DNA of 64,000 nt from Ulota crispa. Lineage: Eukaryota > Streptophyta > Bryopsida > Orthotrichales > Orthotrichaceae. The notes under the pieces are model-generated. The model worked only from the letters and a program-made list of their open reading frames with translations, was not told the origin of the DNA and did no database searches. Position 1 is the first letter of the stretch. Each line of letters starts with the position of its first letter. Both the position numbers and the translations under genes were made by a program. Positions 48,701-62,406 of this stretch are shown in pieces. The stretch is from assembly GCA_963920765.1 (NCBI GenBank), contig OY987243.1, positions 31,123,060 through 31,187,059 of the forward strand. Direction: 5' to 3'.

Positions 48701-49568
48701 GAGGATGTAGGTTGTCTTTGGGGGGGGGTGGTAAGGTAGTCCACAATTGACTTTTGACCACCAAAACTCAATGGTGTCAAATCCAATTTTGGTATAAACC
48801 ACCTATGTCCATGTGAGCATGTTTTAGCACATAAGGTAGACCTTGGGGGTGATTGTGTTAAAAAAATAAGGGGGTAGGTGCAAACCATCAAGTACTTTTT
48901 AGGAGGGTATTATTTTTTCTTTTCTTTTTAACACTCTATCATTATATAATTTTCTACGTTGGGTTATTAGAGAAGGGGCTTGCATTACTTATAATTCTAA
49001 ATTGGTATGAATAATGATGTGGTAATTTAGGTTTTTAAGAAAAATCTACTACAATTTTTGTCCTACATTAGATTTCTTTCAAACTTTTTTTTTTCCCCTA
49101 CTAATGAATATTTACAACTAAAACTTAACAAAAAAGTATAGTCAATACTACTATTGTATCTTCAAGAAAAATTATCAATGATACTTATTAACTAGGAAGG
49201 TATAAAATTATTGTACACTTTGAATATGCCACTCATAAGGCAACATCTTTTAATATTTTTGGCCAAAAAAACAAAAGAATAAATAGGAGGGTATCCTAGG
49301 TTTAAATTTTTCTAATTGGACCTATTTTTCCTATACCCTATTGTAATTTGAAGGTATGTCATGGCATTTTTGTACCCTATAGTATACAAAAGCAAATTAT
49401 AGTTTTTATCTCAAATGTTTTTTAGGCATCCTATTATTTGTTTGCATGTAGTTTTCTACTACTACCGCTCACTTCCCTCCATGAGCCTAATCTACAAATA
49501 GCCAAAAGCCTCTACTCATTGTCCAAAGACTGAACAACTAATAAACATTTGACTTTCGATGACGCACA

Positions 49569-49740
49569 CACTAGAAGAAACCTATGTTTTTTATAACAGA
49601 TTTTCTTGGATGTCTACTTATTTTTATGTTAACAATGACATCAACCATGACATCAAGATGTTATTTTTAACATCTATTGTAACACAATTCAAGTGGACGC
49701 CCAAAAAACTTGTTATATAAAACACATGTTTCTTTTAGTG
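49569..49740. mobile_element. CACTA-type MITE with ACA target duplication
   Basis: It begins CACTAGAAGAAACCTATG, ends CATGTTTCTTTTAGTG, and is flanked on both sides by ACA. The internal arms are inverted as well. A 3-bp target duplication is diagnostic of CACTA elements. Confidence 0.8.
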
Positions 49741-50407
49741 ACAACCACAATTCTTATGAAGCACAATATGGTTTTGCTAACATGTTCAAGAGCTGAAATA
49801 TTTGTGTATCTTAGGTCAATCATACAATCAAAAGGTAAATGTTTCATATTTGTGTAGCTATTTTAAATATTATGTAATGTGATTAAATTTTTTTTTTTCA
49901 TTTACCAAATAGATGAATAAACTCAATTTCTTTCATATATCATTGAAAATCAACCCATATTTTATTTGCTGTGCTTGATTACTTTAGATCTTAAATAACA
50001 GTATCTTTATAGGGTCTTACCTTAGAAAATTAAAAAGTACTTAAAATGTCAAATAAACTAATTACGCATGTAAATACATTTGTCTTAGAGTTACAATATT
50101 AACATTTTGTTATATTATAACAAAAAACATAGTGTGTGCGTGTGTGTGTCAATTTGATGAATCCATTTTCAGTTCAATTTCTACTTTAAAATAGAGTAGG
50201 TTACAAGTTTAGTTAAAATAAATTTTGAACAAAGATAAAAATGCAAAATTAATCAAGAGAATTTTTTTACGTCAATCCCAACCTATGCTAAACCTATGCT
50301 AAATGGATGTTAAATGAATTTTCTTGTGTTTTTTATACAAATTTTAACTATTTCTAAATGGAATCACCATTATTTATTTAGCTTAGGCAAATGGGTTTGA
50401 CAACTAA

Positions 50408-50417
<10 letters not shown>

Positions 50418-50442
<25 letters not shown>
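50418..50442. repeat. (TA)n microsatellite
   Basis: About twelve uninterrupted TA units follow ATATGTG. It is a plain simple-sequence repeat. Confidence 0.95.
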
Positions 50443-53400
50443 GTAGTTGAAATGCTTAATCTACAATTTCATATTAGAATAAGGACAAATTTAAATACCA
50501 TTTAATTTTGAATCTATTTTTATAATTTTAATGTATAATATCAAAATAGTTTCTTTAATTTCCATCTAATATTGTGAATCTTTTTATTTAAAATAATAAT
50601 TCATAACTTGTTAAAACTATTAAATGTGTATAATTAAAAAATATATTTGTTTCTAACATTGCATTGTAATATCAACTATTTTATATCATATAAGGGACAA
50701 AAAATTGTTATTTCTTTAATATGTAATTTTTCAAAACTTTCCATCTTTGAAACAAAATCTCTTAGTATATAATATTAAAATAATGTTATAAGTTTTTTGA
50801 GTTCTTTCAAGTTTACAGTAAACATTTGAGAAAAAAATAGTACTAAATCAAATATACATATAAATTTTTAAAATCATAATATCTATGTAAGTAAATGTAC
50901 AATATGAACATACTTGTAAGCTTTTGATTTGATGACATAATTTTTTTTGAAATGAACCTAAATTCATAAATTATTTTTTATATCAATTTGTTTGTTTTGA
51001 GCAATTATAGGCATATAATTTTGTTTAATACAAAAATTGTAAATATTAGAACTAAATGTATTCATTATTATTATTTCTTTGTTTTTTAGTATTTCAATAA
51101 AATTACAAAAGATAAAACATTATACAAATGCTGTATAAATTGATATGATGAAATAATGTTGTACAAAAATTCTATAATTTGATAGTTGTATTAATTGATT
51201 AAAATCAAAATTTGTGTTATTTTATTTTGACAAAAAATTATTAAATTTTTATTTTGAAAATGCAATGATATACAACATTCAATTCATTAATTAAAACACC
51301 ATATAAAATATAATCAAAATTTGACATGTTGTGAAAACAAACTAATTAAAAATTGTTTGTTATTTTGAGTTGTTGACTTCAAATACTACAGACGGGTACG
51401 TGTTCATCTTCAATGTTTTTAATTCATTTGTCACTTCCAATATAACAGTCAAGATAGGAAAAAACCATTACATGGCTTGGAACCATTTTGCTCGGCAAAA
51501 ATAGAATCCGTATGTTTCATTAGTTTATTATTGATAAATTCAAATTGCTCTTCATGAAGCAACTTAGATAACTACGTAAATAATGTATATTTTTGACAAA
51601 TAAGCCAACTCAAAAATATTATTATTTTTCACTTACTTAGAACAATAATAAACAAAATTTGAAAATAATCTCATAATATCTCCATGCCTAGAATATAATG
51701 AAGGTTTCATTTTAAGAAACAAAAATAAGTATGGATATTTTTCTTTCACATTATTTCTCATAAATGATGTATAGAACTCAATTAAAAAATTTATGAAAAA
51801 ACAATTGTAATTAAACTTAATCCAAATTAAACTTGAAATAATAAAAGCAAAAAGATTAATCTTCACATAACCATATTACAAATCTCATTATGACATTGTA
51901 TGAACACGTATTTTAGTTTTTTCAATAAAATTTTGTGATACACAATAAATCTAATGAGTGACATTAATCATGCTACTTTTTTCAAAGAATCAAGCGAGTC
52001 AACATTTGAGAGAAGACTCTGATCCAAATCTCATTATTGCAACAATGAACATTTGTACAGAGAAGAAAGAAAAACATAACGCAAGATTTCAAAATCTCAC
52101 ATGCTCTAACATGGAGTTTAAGAAATATTCTAGAGAAAAGGCAATTACAACTTTGAGTTTCAAAACTCTATAAAAAGAAAATGAATTGAAATGTATAAAT
52201 TCAATTCCTCATTGAATTTTAAATTCAATAACTTTATAAGTTTTAATTCATATTATTAACAATCACTCATCCTAGTTTTTTCATAGCCCAAAGGTTTTTG
52301 ATGAAAGACCATTGCTTGAAAAATTAGTTCCAGAGTCTAAAAACAAGAATTGTTTTCCACTCTATAGAATAAATAAATAAATAATTAGAAATCAATAATG
52401 ATATGACTTTAAAAAGGATCCAATTCAACAAACTAAAGATAAGACTTACATTAGCAAGGACAAAAATCATTTTAGTTTTCTTAGAGATCTCCAAATGCTC
52501 CAATTTCATTTAGCCTATGATAACCACATGGCGGAAATCTTGTCACACCAAATTTATTTAAACATATAATTAATCACTTTAAACATAATTGGTCAATTCA
52601 ATGGATTTTTTTTAAAAAGTTAGAATAATGTGAACCTCAGTAAAGAGGTAAAAATTCATTGCAACCTGTTCCACTACTTTAGAAGCAACACAAAAAAAAA
52701 GATGATAGTTCTTATTCTTGATGTACCTCAAGTAGGCATGTGTTGAAAACTCTTAAATCAAAACTTATGTGTTTGTTGATTTCATCGTAAATTATTATGT
52801 TTTTACAATTAATAAACCAAAAACAGTACGCATTGTATACTATTCCTACAATTTCATCACAAAATGCCTCATAGTTTTTTGAATGAATATTAATGTTTGA
52901 GATAGTAAAGTTTTAACTCTCAAGTTTTTGTTTTTTGTGTGAAAAACGGCATTCAGCATCATTAAATTAGCATATATAAAATTTTCAATTTTTTTGTTCA
53001 ATTCAAAGGTTTAATTTAAAGCAGCTCTAAGCTTCCGCCTTTGTTGTTTTAACAATTGTTTTTCTATAGAATTAAACATGCTTTAAATAAGTATAAATAA
53101 GTAAAAATTTAAATAAATAATTTGAATTTTATGATAATAATTAGCACCAAAACCAAAAGTAAAAAAAAAATCATAGTGAAACTTGAATTCAATTAAGTGT
53201 TTTTACTCAAATTTCCCAATAAACTTCCAATTCATGCGCATTTCCAATACATAATGCATGATCATATGTAAATCTTTTTCCAAAATCCAACAATTGGATC
53301 ATTTAACTTCTTGCATACTTGTAAAAGGCAATAAATTTTGATCTCTTCACTTGCAAAAGAAAAATGACTAACATCTTTCATCTTTTTGGTGGTTAACCTC

Positions 53401-55320
53401 TAAAGGACTTGATCCATTTTGAAATGGTCAAACTTCATTTCTAAACTTAATTTTGCCTTTAAAATTGTGTTCAAATAACAATTTGATCTTTTTATTGCTT
53501 GAAATTATGAATAATATATCACTGCAATAAATTTTTATTTGTTTCATGAAAATTTGTAGTTTTTATCATTTTTTAATGAAATAAACATAAATAAGTTATA
53601 ATAGCAAAAAAAGTCAAAATTACTTGAATTTTTTTCAAAAGGTACAAGCAATATTAAAGATTAGTGTGAAATTTTTTCAATTGGTTATTATATTTTTTAC
53701 ACCCAAAACATCCACAACAAAGAATTTAAAGTCAAATTTGATTATCAAACCGTGTTTATCCTTATATTTAATTAATTTGTAAAATTCTGATATATTTTTA
53801 TTAGAAGATATATTCATTTGAATGGTAGAATAAGAAACATAATTTTGTAGTTTAAACTAAAAATGCATTTAAAAAGTAGATAATACAAATGAAAAATACA
53901 CCATACTGTGTTACTTGGATTCTAACACTTGGAGCTTTCAATGGCAATAACTTTTTTTATTTTTGACATTTTTCAAAAAAATTAAATGGAATAGAAAGGA
54001 AGTTTGTGAAGCTTCATTTTCTTAGTTTGAACTATGTACCAAAAAATGATATTTTGAAAGTTACAATTAGGGTTGACTAATGCGCATCCACTTTTGGGAT
54101 GCACAATCCTTTAATGGTTACAAAATGGCTATTTGTAGCCATAACTTCATATTATTAAATTGTATTTTAAAACAAAAATATAATTTAAAATTTTTATAAC
54201 GTAATTGAAGAATTTTAAAATAAAATAATATTTCATATCATTATTTTTTATAAAAATCTCAATAAATTTTGTCAATAAAATTATAATAATATAAAAATCA
54301 AGTAATAATTTATAAACCACAAGATTAGATTCTGTGACGTCACAAAATTCACATTGCACTAAAAGTTTGAGATTGCACATAGTTATGACTATATAATATT
54401 AAAACAGATGTAAAATGATGAATATGTAAACCATATTGTGGGCATTTTTTAATCCATCATTTGCATGTTTAGAGTGATATATTTTTTAAATAATAATAAA
54501 CTTAAAAGTTGTTTTTGAATTTAAGATAAAATTTGAACAAGCATTGAGTTCAGACTAACAGGCGCTTTAATTTTAACAAACTCTCTCCAACTCCCATGTG
54601 CACATGTCGTTGTTTTCAAATTTGTAGTAATTGGATGCAAAACAATTAATGCCTCAAATCTCACCTTACGTCAATCAAAGTGGATAATTTTTTTTATTCA
54701 ATTCATTTCATTTTTTTTCCAACACAAATTTGTTTTTTACATTTATATTTTTGTCTGAATATGAAGCTTTGATTCATTCTATTTGGATTAATGATTTAAC
54801 AAGTTTGGAGCTTCTAGTTTTGCAATTTTTTTTTTTTCAAATAATTTCTCTTAATAAACCCTCACTAATGGTATTTGTTAAAATACTATTATTAACATTT
54901 TGTGTGATTTGATTAAATTGCAATTGCTAAATTTAACTTCAGTTTTTTTTTAATCTTTAGATCCATCTAGAGACTCTTTGGACAAAACAAAATGCTAGTG
55001 TGATTTTTATTTTAAGCATTTAGCATTTGATTGATGTTGGACTCTTATGCTCTATTGTTTTATAAAGAAGATATCAATTTTCATATGTTTAATTTACTAA
55101 AAAATCTTGCTTGTTTGAAATTTCAACAAATTCTAATCTTTGTTAATTAGAATTTGAGATTCATTAGGGAATTGGATTAGGTTCAATTTTTTACAACGGA
55201 CCTTACTAAATCCTATAGTATAATAAAAACAAATGTAGGATTTAAAAGCTCAATAAATTTTAGTCTTACATTTATAGCTTCCTAACAATGTTTGGGTTCA
55301 ACCATGTAGATATAAATTAG

Positions 55321-55754
55321 GGGAAATTACAAATAAGGGCATGAAAACGTAAAATATTATAGATAGAGGTGCAATTTGAAAATAATTACAAATAGGGGCA
55401 TGATTTCAAAAAAATTGCAATTTTTTTGTAAATTTTTTTGGTTTGGACATTGGTTGATTAGGTGTCACATTAAATGTTAGCTAGCTTCCAAAAAAACTAA
55501 TTATCTCTCCAAAACAAACCTAAATAAAGAAAGTTTTGTAAAGCGGAATGACAATTTCTAAAAACTTTTAATTTTTTTGGAAACTAGTTAACATTTCAAG
55601 TTATGTATCTAAATCAACCAATGTCCAAACCAACAAAAATTACAAAGATTTACAAATTATTCTAAAATTGTGCTCCTATTTGTAATTATTTTGAAACTGC
55701 GCCCCTATTTGTAATATTTTATGTTTTTGTGTCCCTCTTTGTAATCTCCCCTAT
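55321..55754. mobile_element. Foldback element with GGGGAAATTACAAA ends
   Basis: The left end GGGGAAATTACAAATAAGGG and the right end CCCTCTTTGTAATCTCCCC are inverted. Two further internal words (ACAAATAGGGGC and GCCCCTATTTGT) repeat the pattern. The core TTAGCTAGCTTCC is shared with 26037-26532, so the two are one superfamily with different ends. Confidence 0.8.
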
Positions 55755-57149
55755 AAATTATGTAATTTGATAACCAACCATTGCATCTCTTTATCTAAAG
55801 CCTATGGGGCTCTATTTTTTGTACCATGGCAATTCAATAAAAATCAAACAAAATTGTTTTGTCAATTTTGCATTACCGCACCCCCTTTGCTTTTACATCT
55901 TGACAACGCAATTTTTTTAGAATCCATTGTGAACAAAAGATGCAGCAATAAAAATACATAAATACTTTTAAAGATATTTTAAAATAAACTCACTACGATT
56001 TTGTTCAAATTCCAATTAGTCTCCCACTCTCCCTTCATTGTATAACAAAGATAGAAGCATATAATTGTTGAGGTATTTTTATTAGTATTTTGTGAGATTT
56101 AATTAAATTTTGTTTTATTTTGTTATACTTGTCATATTGTAAAAGGAAAATGAAGTACAAAATTGAACCCAAAATTAGATTGAGAAATAAAAGTTACTAA
56201 CCTTCTTAACTTAAAATAACAATTTCATAACAATGTGAAACAGACATAATTGATCAACAACAACATTTTTGTGAATATAAATAAAATTATTACTTTACAA
56301 CTTAAGGTAGATCCATGCATAAATTATATGAACATCTATCATACGTATAAGCTTAGATTGAGGCTCTTCTTTGAGGGCCTTTTTCAAAATCAGATGTTCC
56401 AAGCTTGAGAGTGGAGCTCAAAAGCAAGTGGCACCTTATTTTTAATCAGGCCTTCAAAGAGGTACTTACAAAGCATAAGGTTCACTCTTGAAGGCATTTC
56501 TTTAATATTCTAATTATACAAGCTTTTCTCAAATAAGTTACTTGCAAAATTTAGGGGTTTGAGACAAACAAGCCTTACAATCTTATATTGGCATGTTGTG
56601 ACTTTGTTTTTGTGTCATACATCCAAAATTGATCCTTTATACAAAAGTGAGTGACAAGAGCTTTTAATATAATTGTTGACAAATGTGTAACAATATAATA
56701 TTACGATGTTTTGGGTATAGACATTGCATTAACAAGAATATCTTTATAGATGACTTACCCTAAGTTTGTCAATATACTAACGCAAATTTGCATTTATGAT
56801 GTCAAGATTATAATTGAATTTGTTGGTCTTTTATAAATTAGGTAAAAATAAAATAACATAACATGAAAAGTGATTTTTAAAAGATTTGTGATTTTTAAAA
56901 TTTTGTAAAGTTGAATGATGCAAATGTTGAGTTATCCCAAATAAGTAGCAAGATTGTCAAACAAAAGAGATTTATATGGATTAAGGGTAGTGTTGTATAC
57001 TTGTATCATTTGTCATTAGCAAATTGTTTATGGCTTTTAATGAGGCTAACTTGACAAGGTTTTTTCCGTTATTTTGTTTTGAATGTGAGAAATTAGTTGG
57101 CTTACTTTTTAACTTCATAAAAGTTTTTTACTTAAATATATTATGTTTA

Positions 57150-57800
57150 ATTAAAGATGAATACCATTGATTAGAAGCAATGTTAAGGACCTAGCCATAA
57201 AAATCCACTTGTCATATAGGTTTTTTTCACACATTTCATTTTTCACCATATTTAAAACTAAGCATGCCTCCTCAAAAGCTATAAAAGGAGGGGCAAAGGT
57301 CATTAAAATTTGAGGTACAGGTTATTTCTCCATTGTGACTTTACCCTTGTCAAGAAAAATTTGGGGCCTATGAGTATGTCAAAATCATTAAAGTCCAGCA
57401 ACATTTGTTTGGTCCTATGTTGCTTTCTAAAACTTGAAATGGCATCAAATCAAGCATATGTCTTGTGAATTGAAAATAGATTAATGTTAAACTGGTGGTA
57501 ATTAAGTAGTGGACTTGTATTGATTTTAGGAACATTATGAGTGTGATTTCAAAAAAACTCAAATTTATTTTTGCTACCACTTCTCTTTGTTTAATCCCCT
57601 TTAGTTTTAAATCTTTCGTCCCCTCTTTCATCATGCAAATGTATATTTAATTTTAAGTTTTGTGAAGAATTGAGTAGGTGATTTAGACTCAAAGAATTAT
57701 CCATTCTTTGTCCCTAACTTTACCTTATAAGTATTTTATACCATACACAAATTTGAAGACATCAATGGTAATGATTCTAGGTTGCATTACTAACACTCCA
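57150..57800. repeat. Dispersed repeat A, copy 2
   Basis: This is the counterpart of 48120-48700. It carries ATCCACTTGTCA, CTATAAAAGGAGG, CAAATCAAGCA and CATTCTTTGTCCC in the same order. Divergence is high. Confidence 0.4.
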
Positions 57801-60660
57801 AACATGTTCCTAATGAGAAATTTGAATAATTTGAATAGATTGTAAAGTAGATAAACAAAAACTATGTTTTTGTGATTTTCTTGTTTTCTAACAGTGAGTC
57901 AGTAAAAAACTAAAATTTGAGTTTCTACAAAAGCTAACCAATGGGGTAATATTTTGAGCATTTAAAAAAAAATTAGTATTTCATTTCTTGGATCCATCTC
58001 TACTTAAGTTCTACAGTCTTTTCTTATCCATCTGATAATGGAACTTTCATAGCATTGATATGTCAATTATGATTTTCATTATGGAATGAAACTTTCTACA
58101 TTGACATTTGAAAACTTGTATGATTTGATTATGGAGACATCATAGGCAAACCTCCACATGATGCTAATTTTGATGAAGTTCACAATTGTCAAATAGTGGA
58201 CCAATACCAATGCAATAACATGCGTCTAATTGGCAAAAGAAGAATTGGAAAGTTTAGCTAGCATGATTTAATAAAAATGCTTGTGTTTTTAAGAATTTGT
58301 ACTAACTAAGAACTTGGGAAAATCTGGTAAACAAATGAATGTGACCAATTATAGATTTTCTTTATTCATATGCAACTTGCAATTACAAGCATCAAAATGT
58401 GCAATTTTGTTTTCAAATGGGTTGTGGAATAAACCATTAAAAAGGCATTTTCAAGAATTTTTCAATAATATATTACACATCCCATTCAGAAAACACTTTA
58501 TCCTTGGAACTACACTAACAAATTGATGGCAACACATGTTGTAATTTCTAGCACATTTCATATATTTTTTAACAAAAAAGAAATCCAACCCCTTTGTTAT
58601 ATCCTCTCCATTCATATAGAAATGATTGGTAAATGTGTTGGCTACCAATGCAAAAATATACTTTTCCTACTCTAAGGGTAAATCACTTGGATCTTTGCTA
58701 ACTTTGCTTGTAGATGAAAGTTTGTTCTAAAAACATATTTATTATGACTTTAGAGAAGACATTCATCTAGAAGAAGTACTAACAACAAGCCCCAAGAGCT
58801 AAAAACAATAATCTAATGGAAACAAACTATTTATTTAATCAATACTACGCAATTCAAATGTCTTCTTCCACCCAAAGTGTTTTTGCATTTTTTGAGAGCC
58901 TTGCATGTTGCATGGGAAGGCTTTGTCTACATGTCAATGATGGAGGATTGAGGACACACAAATGGAATAGTTTAGCCTTAGATAAGGAGGTTAACCGTAC
59001 TACAAAGATAAAAGGAATGGAAAGTTTGCATGAAAAAGTAAGTTAATAAAGTTGATAAATTTGAAGTTAAAATTAGAGCACAGCTTGAGATGGCCTAGAA
59101 TAGCAACTAAGTGAGAAAAACCCCAAAGTTGGTTTTCTCCTTTTGAGTTCTTGAGTATGACTTGCAAAAGCAAGATTGTATTATGACATTAGCAAAGCAA
59201 GAATTTTGATGCCATGCTTAGAATTACTTTATGAGAAGTTTGATCATATCATTGATGATGCCATACCATTGTGGAAAAATGAATGCGAGTATTAGTTCTT
59301 ATATGCTAATTCTATAAGTTACTTGACTTTTTTAATTCTCCTTAGCCCAAAGTATGCTTCACGTTTGTTTGGCTTACTCAATTCTCAAAATATTGAGTTG
59401 AGAATTAAATATATCATTTTTTTGTACTAACCAGCCTCTAGAAAATGCATGGACCCTCTTTGGGATTCATGCATTTTTCAAAAGCAATATCCTTGGTTCC
59501 AATAAGGTGGGAGCTTGGCTAAATTCAACTCCTTGCAAGGACATTAAATTATGGTACCCTAAATTATGCATGAACCCATTTGAAAACACATAGGAAAAAA
59601 AAAGCCAACCACACACACCACATTTCAAAAATATGCCTAGGAGAAATTCAAAAACCCCTTAAGTTACCTAACAATGAATAGAAATGATGAATAGAAATGA
59701 TGAATTCATACGGAGAATAAAGTGAGCTTTAGGCAACTGCCACATGAAAAAAAAATTCCTAACCCTTATCAATCCTAATGACAAATAGAAATGATAGATT
59801 CATATAGAAAAAAAGAGCTTTTGACAATTGTCAAATGAAAAAAAAAAATGCCTACAGGTAGGGTTTAGGGTAACTAGGAAACATATTGATTTTCCCATCA
59901 AACTTCCCGGGCAGGGTCCGGGAAATATTTGAGATTTTTCAATAGATTTCCCTCAATCCTTGTATTGAACCGATTTATCAAGGAGCTCTTTTAATTATTT
60001 TCTGTATTTCACACTATAAGTAAAAAAAATTTAAATTTTTGACCGATTTTTAACCAAAATTTATAAATTGCAAACTATTATTCTCATTTCACTCGGCTAG
60101 TGTTGAACTAAGGTAACCACACCCATACCTGAGCGTTTAAGGGTTTAGGGTACTTCAGAGTCTCGGAAAATCCAAGATTTTTTTTGTAGGGTTAGCCTTT
60201 CAACAAGCCATCATGGAACGTTATTTTTGTGAAAAAAATTATTGTAGATTATTTTATATTAAAGGGAAAAGTTGCAACTCATAAGTCCCTATTAGCAACT
60301 CTAAACTACCCTTAAAACTGCTTTGATGTGTTCCTATACATGTGCTTGATGATCCCAATCTCAACCATCTCACAACAACTTAGCAATTAACATGTGACAA
60401 AATTTTCTTATGCAAGTGACATTCACTGCTCCACTTTGAGTTCATAGTGAGTGGTGAACACCTCAAAAGTAGGGCTCCACTTTGGGGACTTGCTCATGTA
60501 TGAGTGCTGTTTCCTTAGCGGTCGGTTCTTCCTGGACCTTGTTCCCGGGCTGTGGTCTGCACGGCTTAGATTCTACAGTTCTCAGTTCTCACTGAAAGCA
60601 TCCAAGCGTCCAACTTCTAACGGAAAAACCTATAGACCCCACCACCAATCAAAGCGCGAA

Positions 60661-60667
60661 CACGTGG
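60661..60667 (+). promoter_or_regulatory. ABRE/G-box CACGTGG
   Basis: CACGTGG lies about 360 bases upstream of the LEA-like start codon. ACGTGG cores bind ABA-responsive bZIP factors and typically occur in pairs in LEA promoters. Confidence 0.6.
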
Positions 60668-60707
60668 TCGACATGAGACCCCGCCACATGGGCTCTCACG
60701 AAGTCAC

Positions 60708-60715
60708 CACGTGGC
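60708..60715 (+). promoter_or_regulatory. ABRE/G-box CACGTGGC
   Basis: This is a second and stronger ABRE match (CACGTGGC), 47 bases after the first. The pair argues for ABA or desiccation control of the downstream gene. Confidence 0.65.
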
Positions 60716-61021
60716 ATTCTGTCGTCGTTTGGCTCCACAGTTGCATGCCAGTCTTCACGTTCCCTCAAAAGGACTTTCGACTGGACAGTTAAGACTTGTT
60801 GAAACAAATTTCTTGATCAGCACGCTGGTTTAAGCTTAGATTGCCCGTTGATTTTCTTCCGCTTTGCAGAACGCTAGATTTTTCCGGAGGTCGCTGTAAC
60901 AAAGTGTGTGAACTTTGAATCTGTTGATGTTGCAGTTGTTAAGGTTGTGCGGAGAGATCTCTGTGCAATTTTTTTGTGAGAGAGCTTTTTAGGTTTAAAC
61001 CTTTTTGTGGAGAGTTCTGCG

Positions 61022-61447
61022 ATGGCGGCGTTCGAGGGATTGAATCCGAAGCAGTTGGAGAAGAAGGCAGCTGCGAAGGAGGAGATCGTCAACGCGACGT
61101 CGGGGGCTCGCGAGATCGTGGACCACGCCGCGTATAACGCGCGGGCCGTGGGGAAGATTCTGAAACACCCGCTCGACAAGGAGGTGAAGGCGGGCGCCAT
61201 CGCCACAGCGCGCGAGGACAAGGCCGCGTCGGGGCAGAAGATGGCCGCCATTCGGCAGGTCGGAGCGCAGCAGGCCGATGAGCTGCGAGCGTCCGCTCGC
61301 GCCATCGAGTCCCCGGGGGCACCGCACAGCACTCCCGTCCACGAGGAAGCGGGATCCGTTTTACCGAGCAGCTTTCCGGCCACCGATGCGCATGCAGCCT
61401 CTCAAACGGGTACTACTCCGGTATCGGGAGATCAGTACAGAGTTTAG
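61022..61447 (+). CDS. LEA-like hydrophilic protein, 141 aa
   Basis: A single exon with ATG at 61022 (the frame is open upstream but without an ATG) and a stop at 61445-61447. The first 100 residues are Ala/Lys/Glu/Arg-rich and probably helical (NPKQLEKKAAAKEE, HPLDKEVKAGAIATARED); the rest is Ser/Thr/Pro/Gly-rich and likely disordered. There is no Cys and no Trp. Composition and the HPLDKEV...AREDKA pattern resemble group LEA_1-type late-embryogenesis-abundant proteins, which protect membranes and proteins during drying; the match is by pattern only. Coding GC content is high, above the flanks. Two ABREs upstream (60661 and 60708) fit stress-induced expression. Another small plant stress protein cannot be ruled out. 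Confidence 0.7.
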   Translation: MAAFEGLNPKQLEKKAAAKEEIVNATSGAREIVDHAAYNARAVGKILKHPLDKEVKAGAIATAREDKAASGQKMAAIRQVGAQQADELRASARAIESPGAPHSTPVHEEAGSVLPSSFPATDAHAASQTGTTPVSGDQYRV

Positions 61448-61853
61448 AGTCCTTTCTGACTTCCCTTCTTGCTCGCTAATTTGTCTAGGGTTTTTGTAAA
61501 TATACTGGTACTTCATTTTTGAACCATTAATACAGGCTCTGTTTGCAACAAAAGTCTTCGATTTTGCAAGTATCTCACTTGTGCTATCTGAGGGCCTGAA
61601 CATTGTTGGAAGTTTGCCCTCATGGGGTGATAAAAAACATCCAAGGTTTTTTTCACATGTTGGCAAACGTGTTGGCAAACGTGAGAGAAGTTGGTGGTTA
61701 TAAATGGAATCGACTTTTCTCAAGAAATTGTGACTCGTTTTGAAGTTTTGATATGAGCTGTTCTACTGTTCTGAATGTCACTAGGTTGTCTCTAAACAAG
61801 GCATTTCTCTCATTTATTCTGGTCGCATTTGTTGCTTCCTAATATCATCTACT

Positions 61854-62406
61854 GGGGTAGTCACACCTTCGTCACCTCATTCTCGATCTTCAGAGAATGG
61901 GGACGTGGCTGGCTGTCCCGCGGTTGAAAGGAGCTTCATTCTCTGAAGATTGAGAAGATTTTCTTTATTCCTTTGGAGGTGAAGAATTGGGTGGAGAAGT
62001 CTTTGTGTGCAAAGATTTTACCTCAGTGCTGTCTTGTTTTCATCCTTGCATTCACCTTGGTGTGTCTCGATTCTTTTTTAGTAGGGGTAGTCACACCTTC
62101 AAGAACGAAACTTACGTGAAGAATGAGATGTGGTGGAGTGAAAATAGGAAGAATGCAAGCACTTCTCCATGGATAAAACTTGTATGAAAGAGAGAATTTG
62201 GGGGAGTGGAAATAAGAGCCAGTAATTCATTTTCTTGCTTTCACAGTTGTTGTGTCTGTTTTACCATTCTCTATCCTTCATTACCCACAGAAGGGGAGTT
62301 ACGTCTTCTTCCATGAAGAATTGCTCCTATTCTCCCTCTAGTACTTCTCATTCTTTATGGAAGTTTATTTCTTGGAGAATATTTCTTGGAGAAGGTGTGA
62401 CTGCCC
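61854..62406. mobile_element. TIR element with GGGGTAGTCACACCTTC ends
   Basis: GGGGTAGTCACACCTTC at 61854 pairs with the inverted GAGAAGGTGTGACTGCCCC ending at 62406. A third, direct copy of the end lies at about 62091. Inside, CATTCTC...TCTTCAGAGAATG and CATTCTCTGAAGATTGAG form a smaller inverted pair. No transposase is visible. Confidence 0.6.

Larger units (their letters stand above)
45236..60450. other. AT-rich gene desert
   Basis: About 15 kb of strongly AT-rich DNA without a recognisable exon. Contents that can be named are small foldback elements, diverged dispersed repeats, a TA microsatellite and homopolymer runs. Open frames reach only about 60-90 codons, in Phe/Ile/Lys-rich sequence as expected from base composition. 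Confidence 0.6.

Noticed and set aside
51633-53470. Possible retroelement coding fragments on the minus strand in the AT-rich desert
   Set aside because: Translations are full of stops, and no reverse transcriptase, integrase or protease motif could be recognised.
60451-60792. 113-codon open frame, plus strand
   Set aside because: It overlaps the ABRE-containing promoter of the LEA-like gene and shows no motif.
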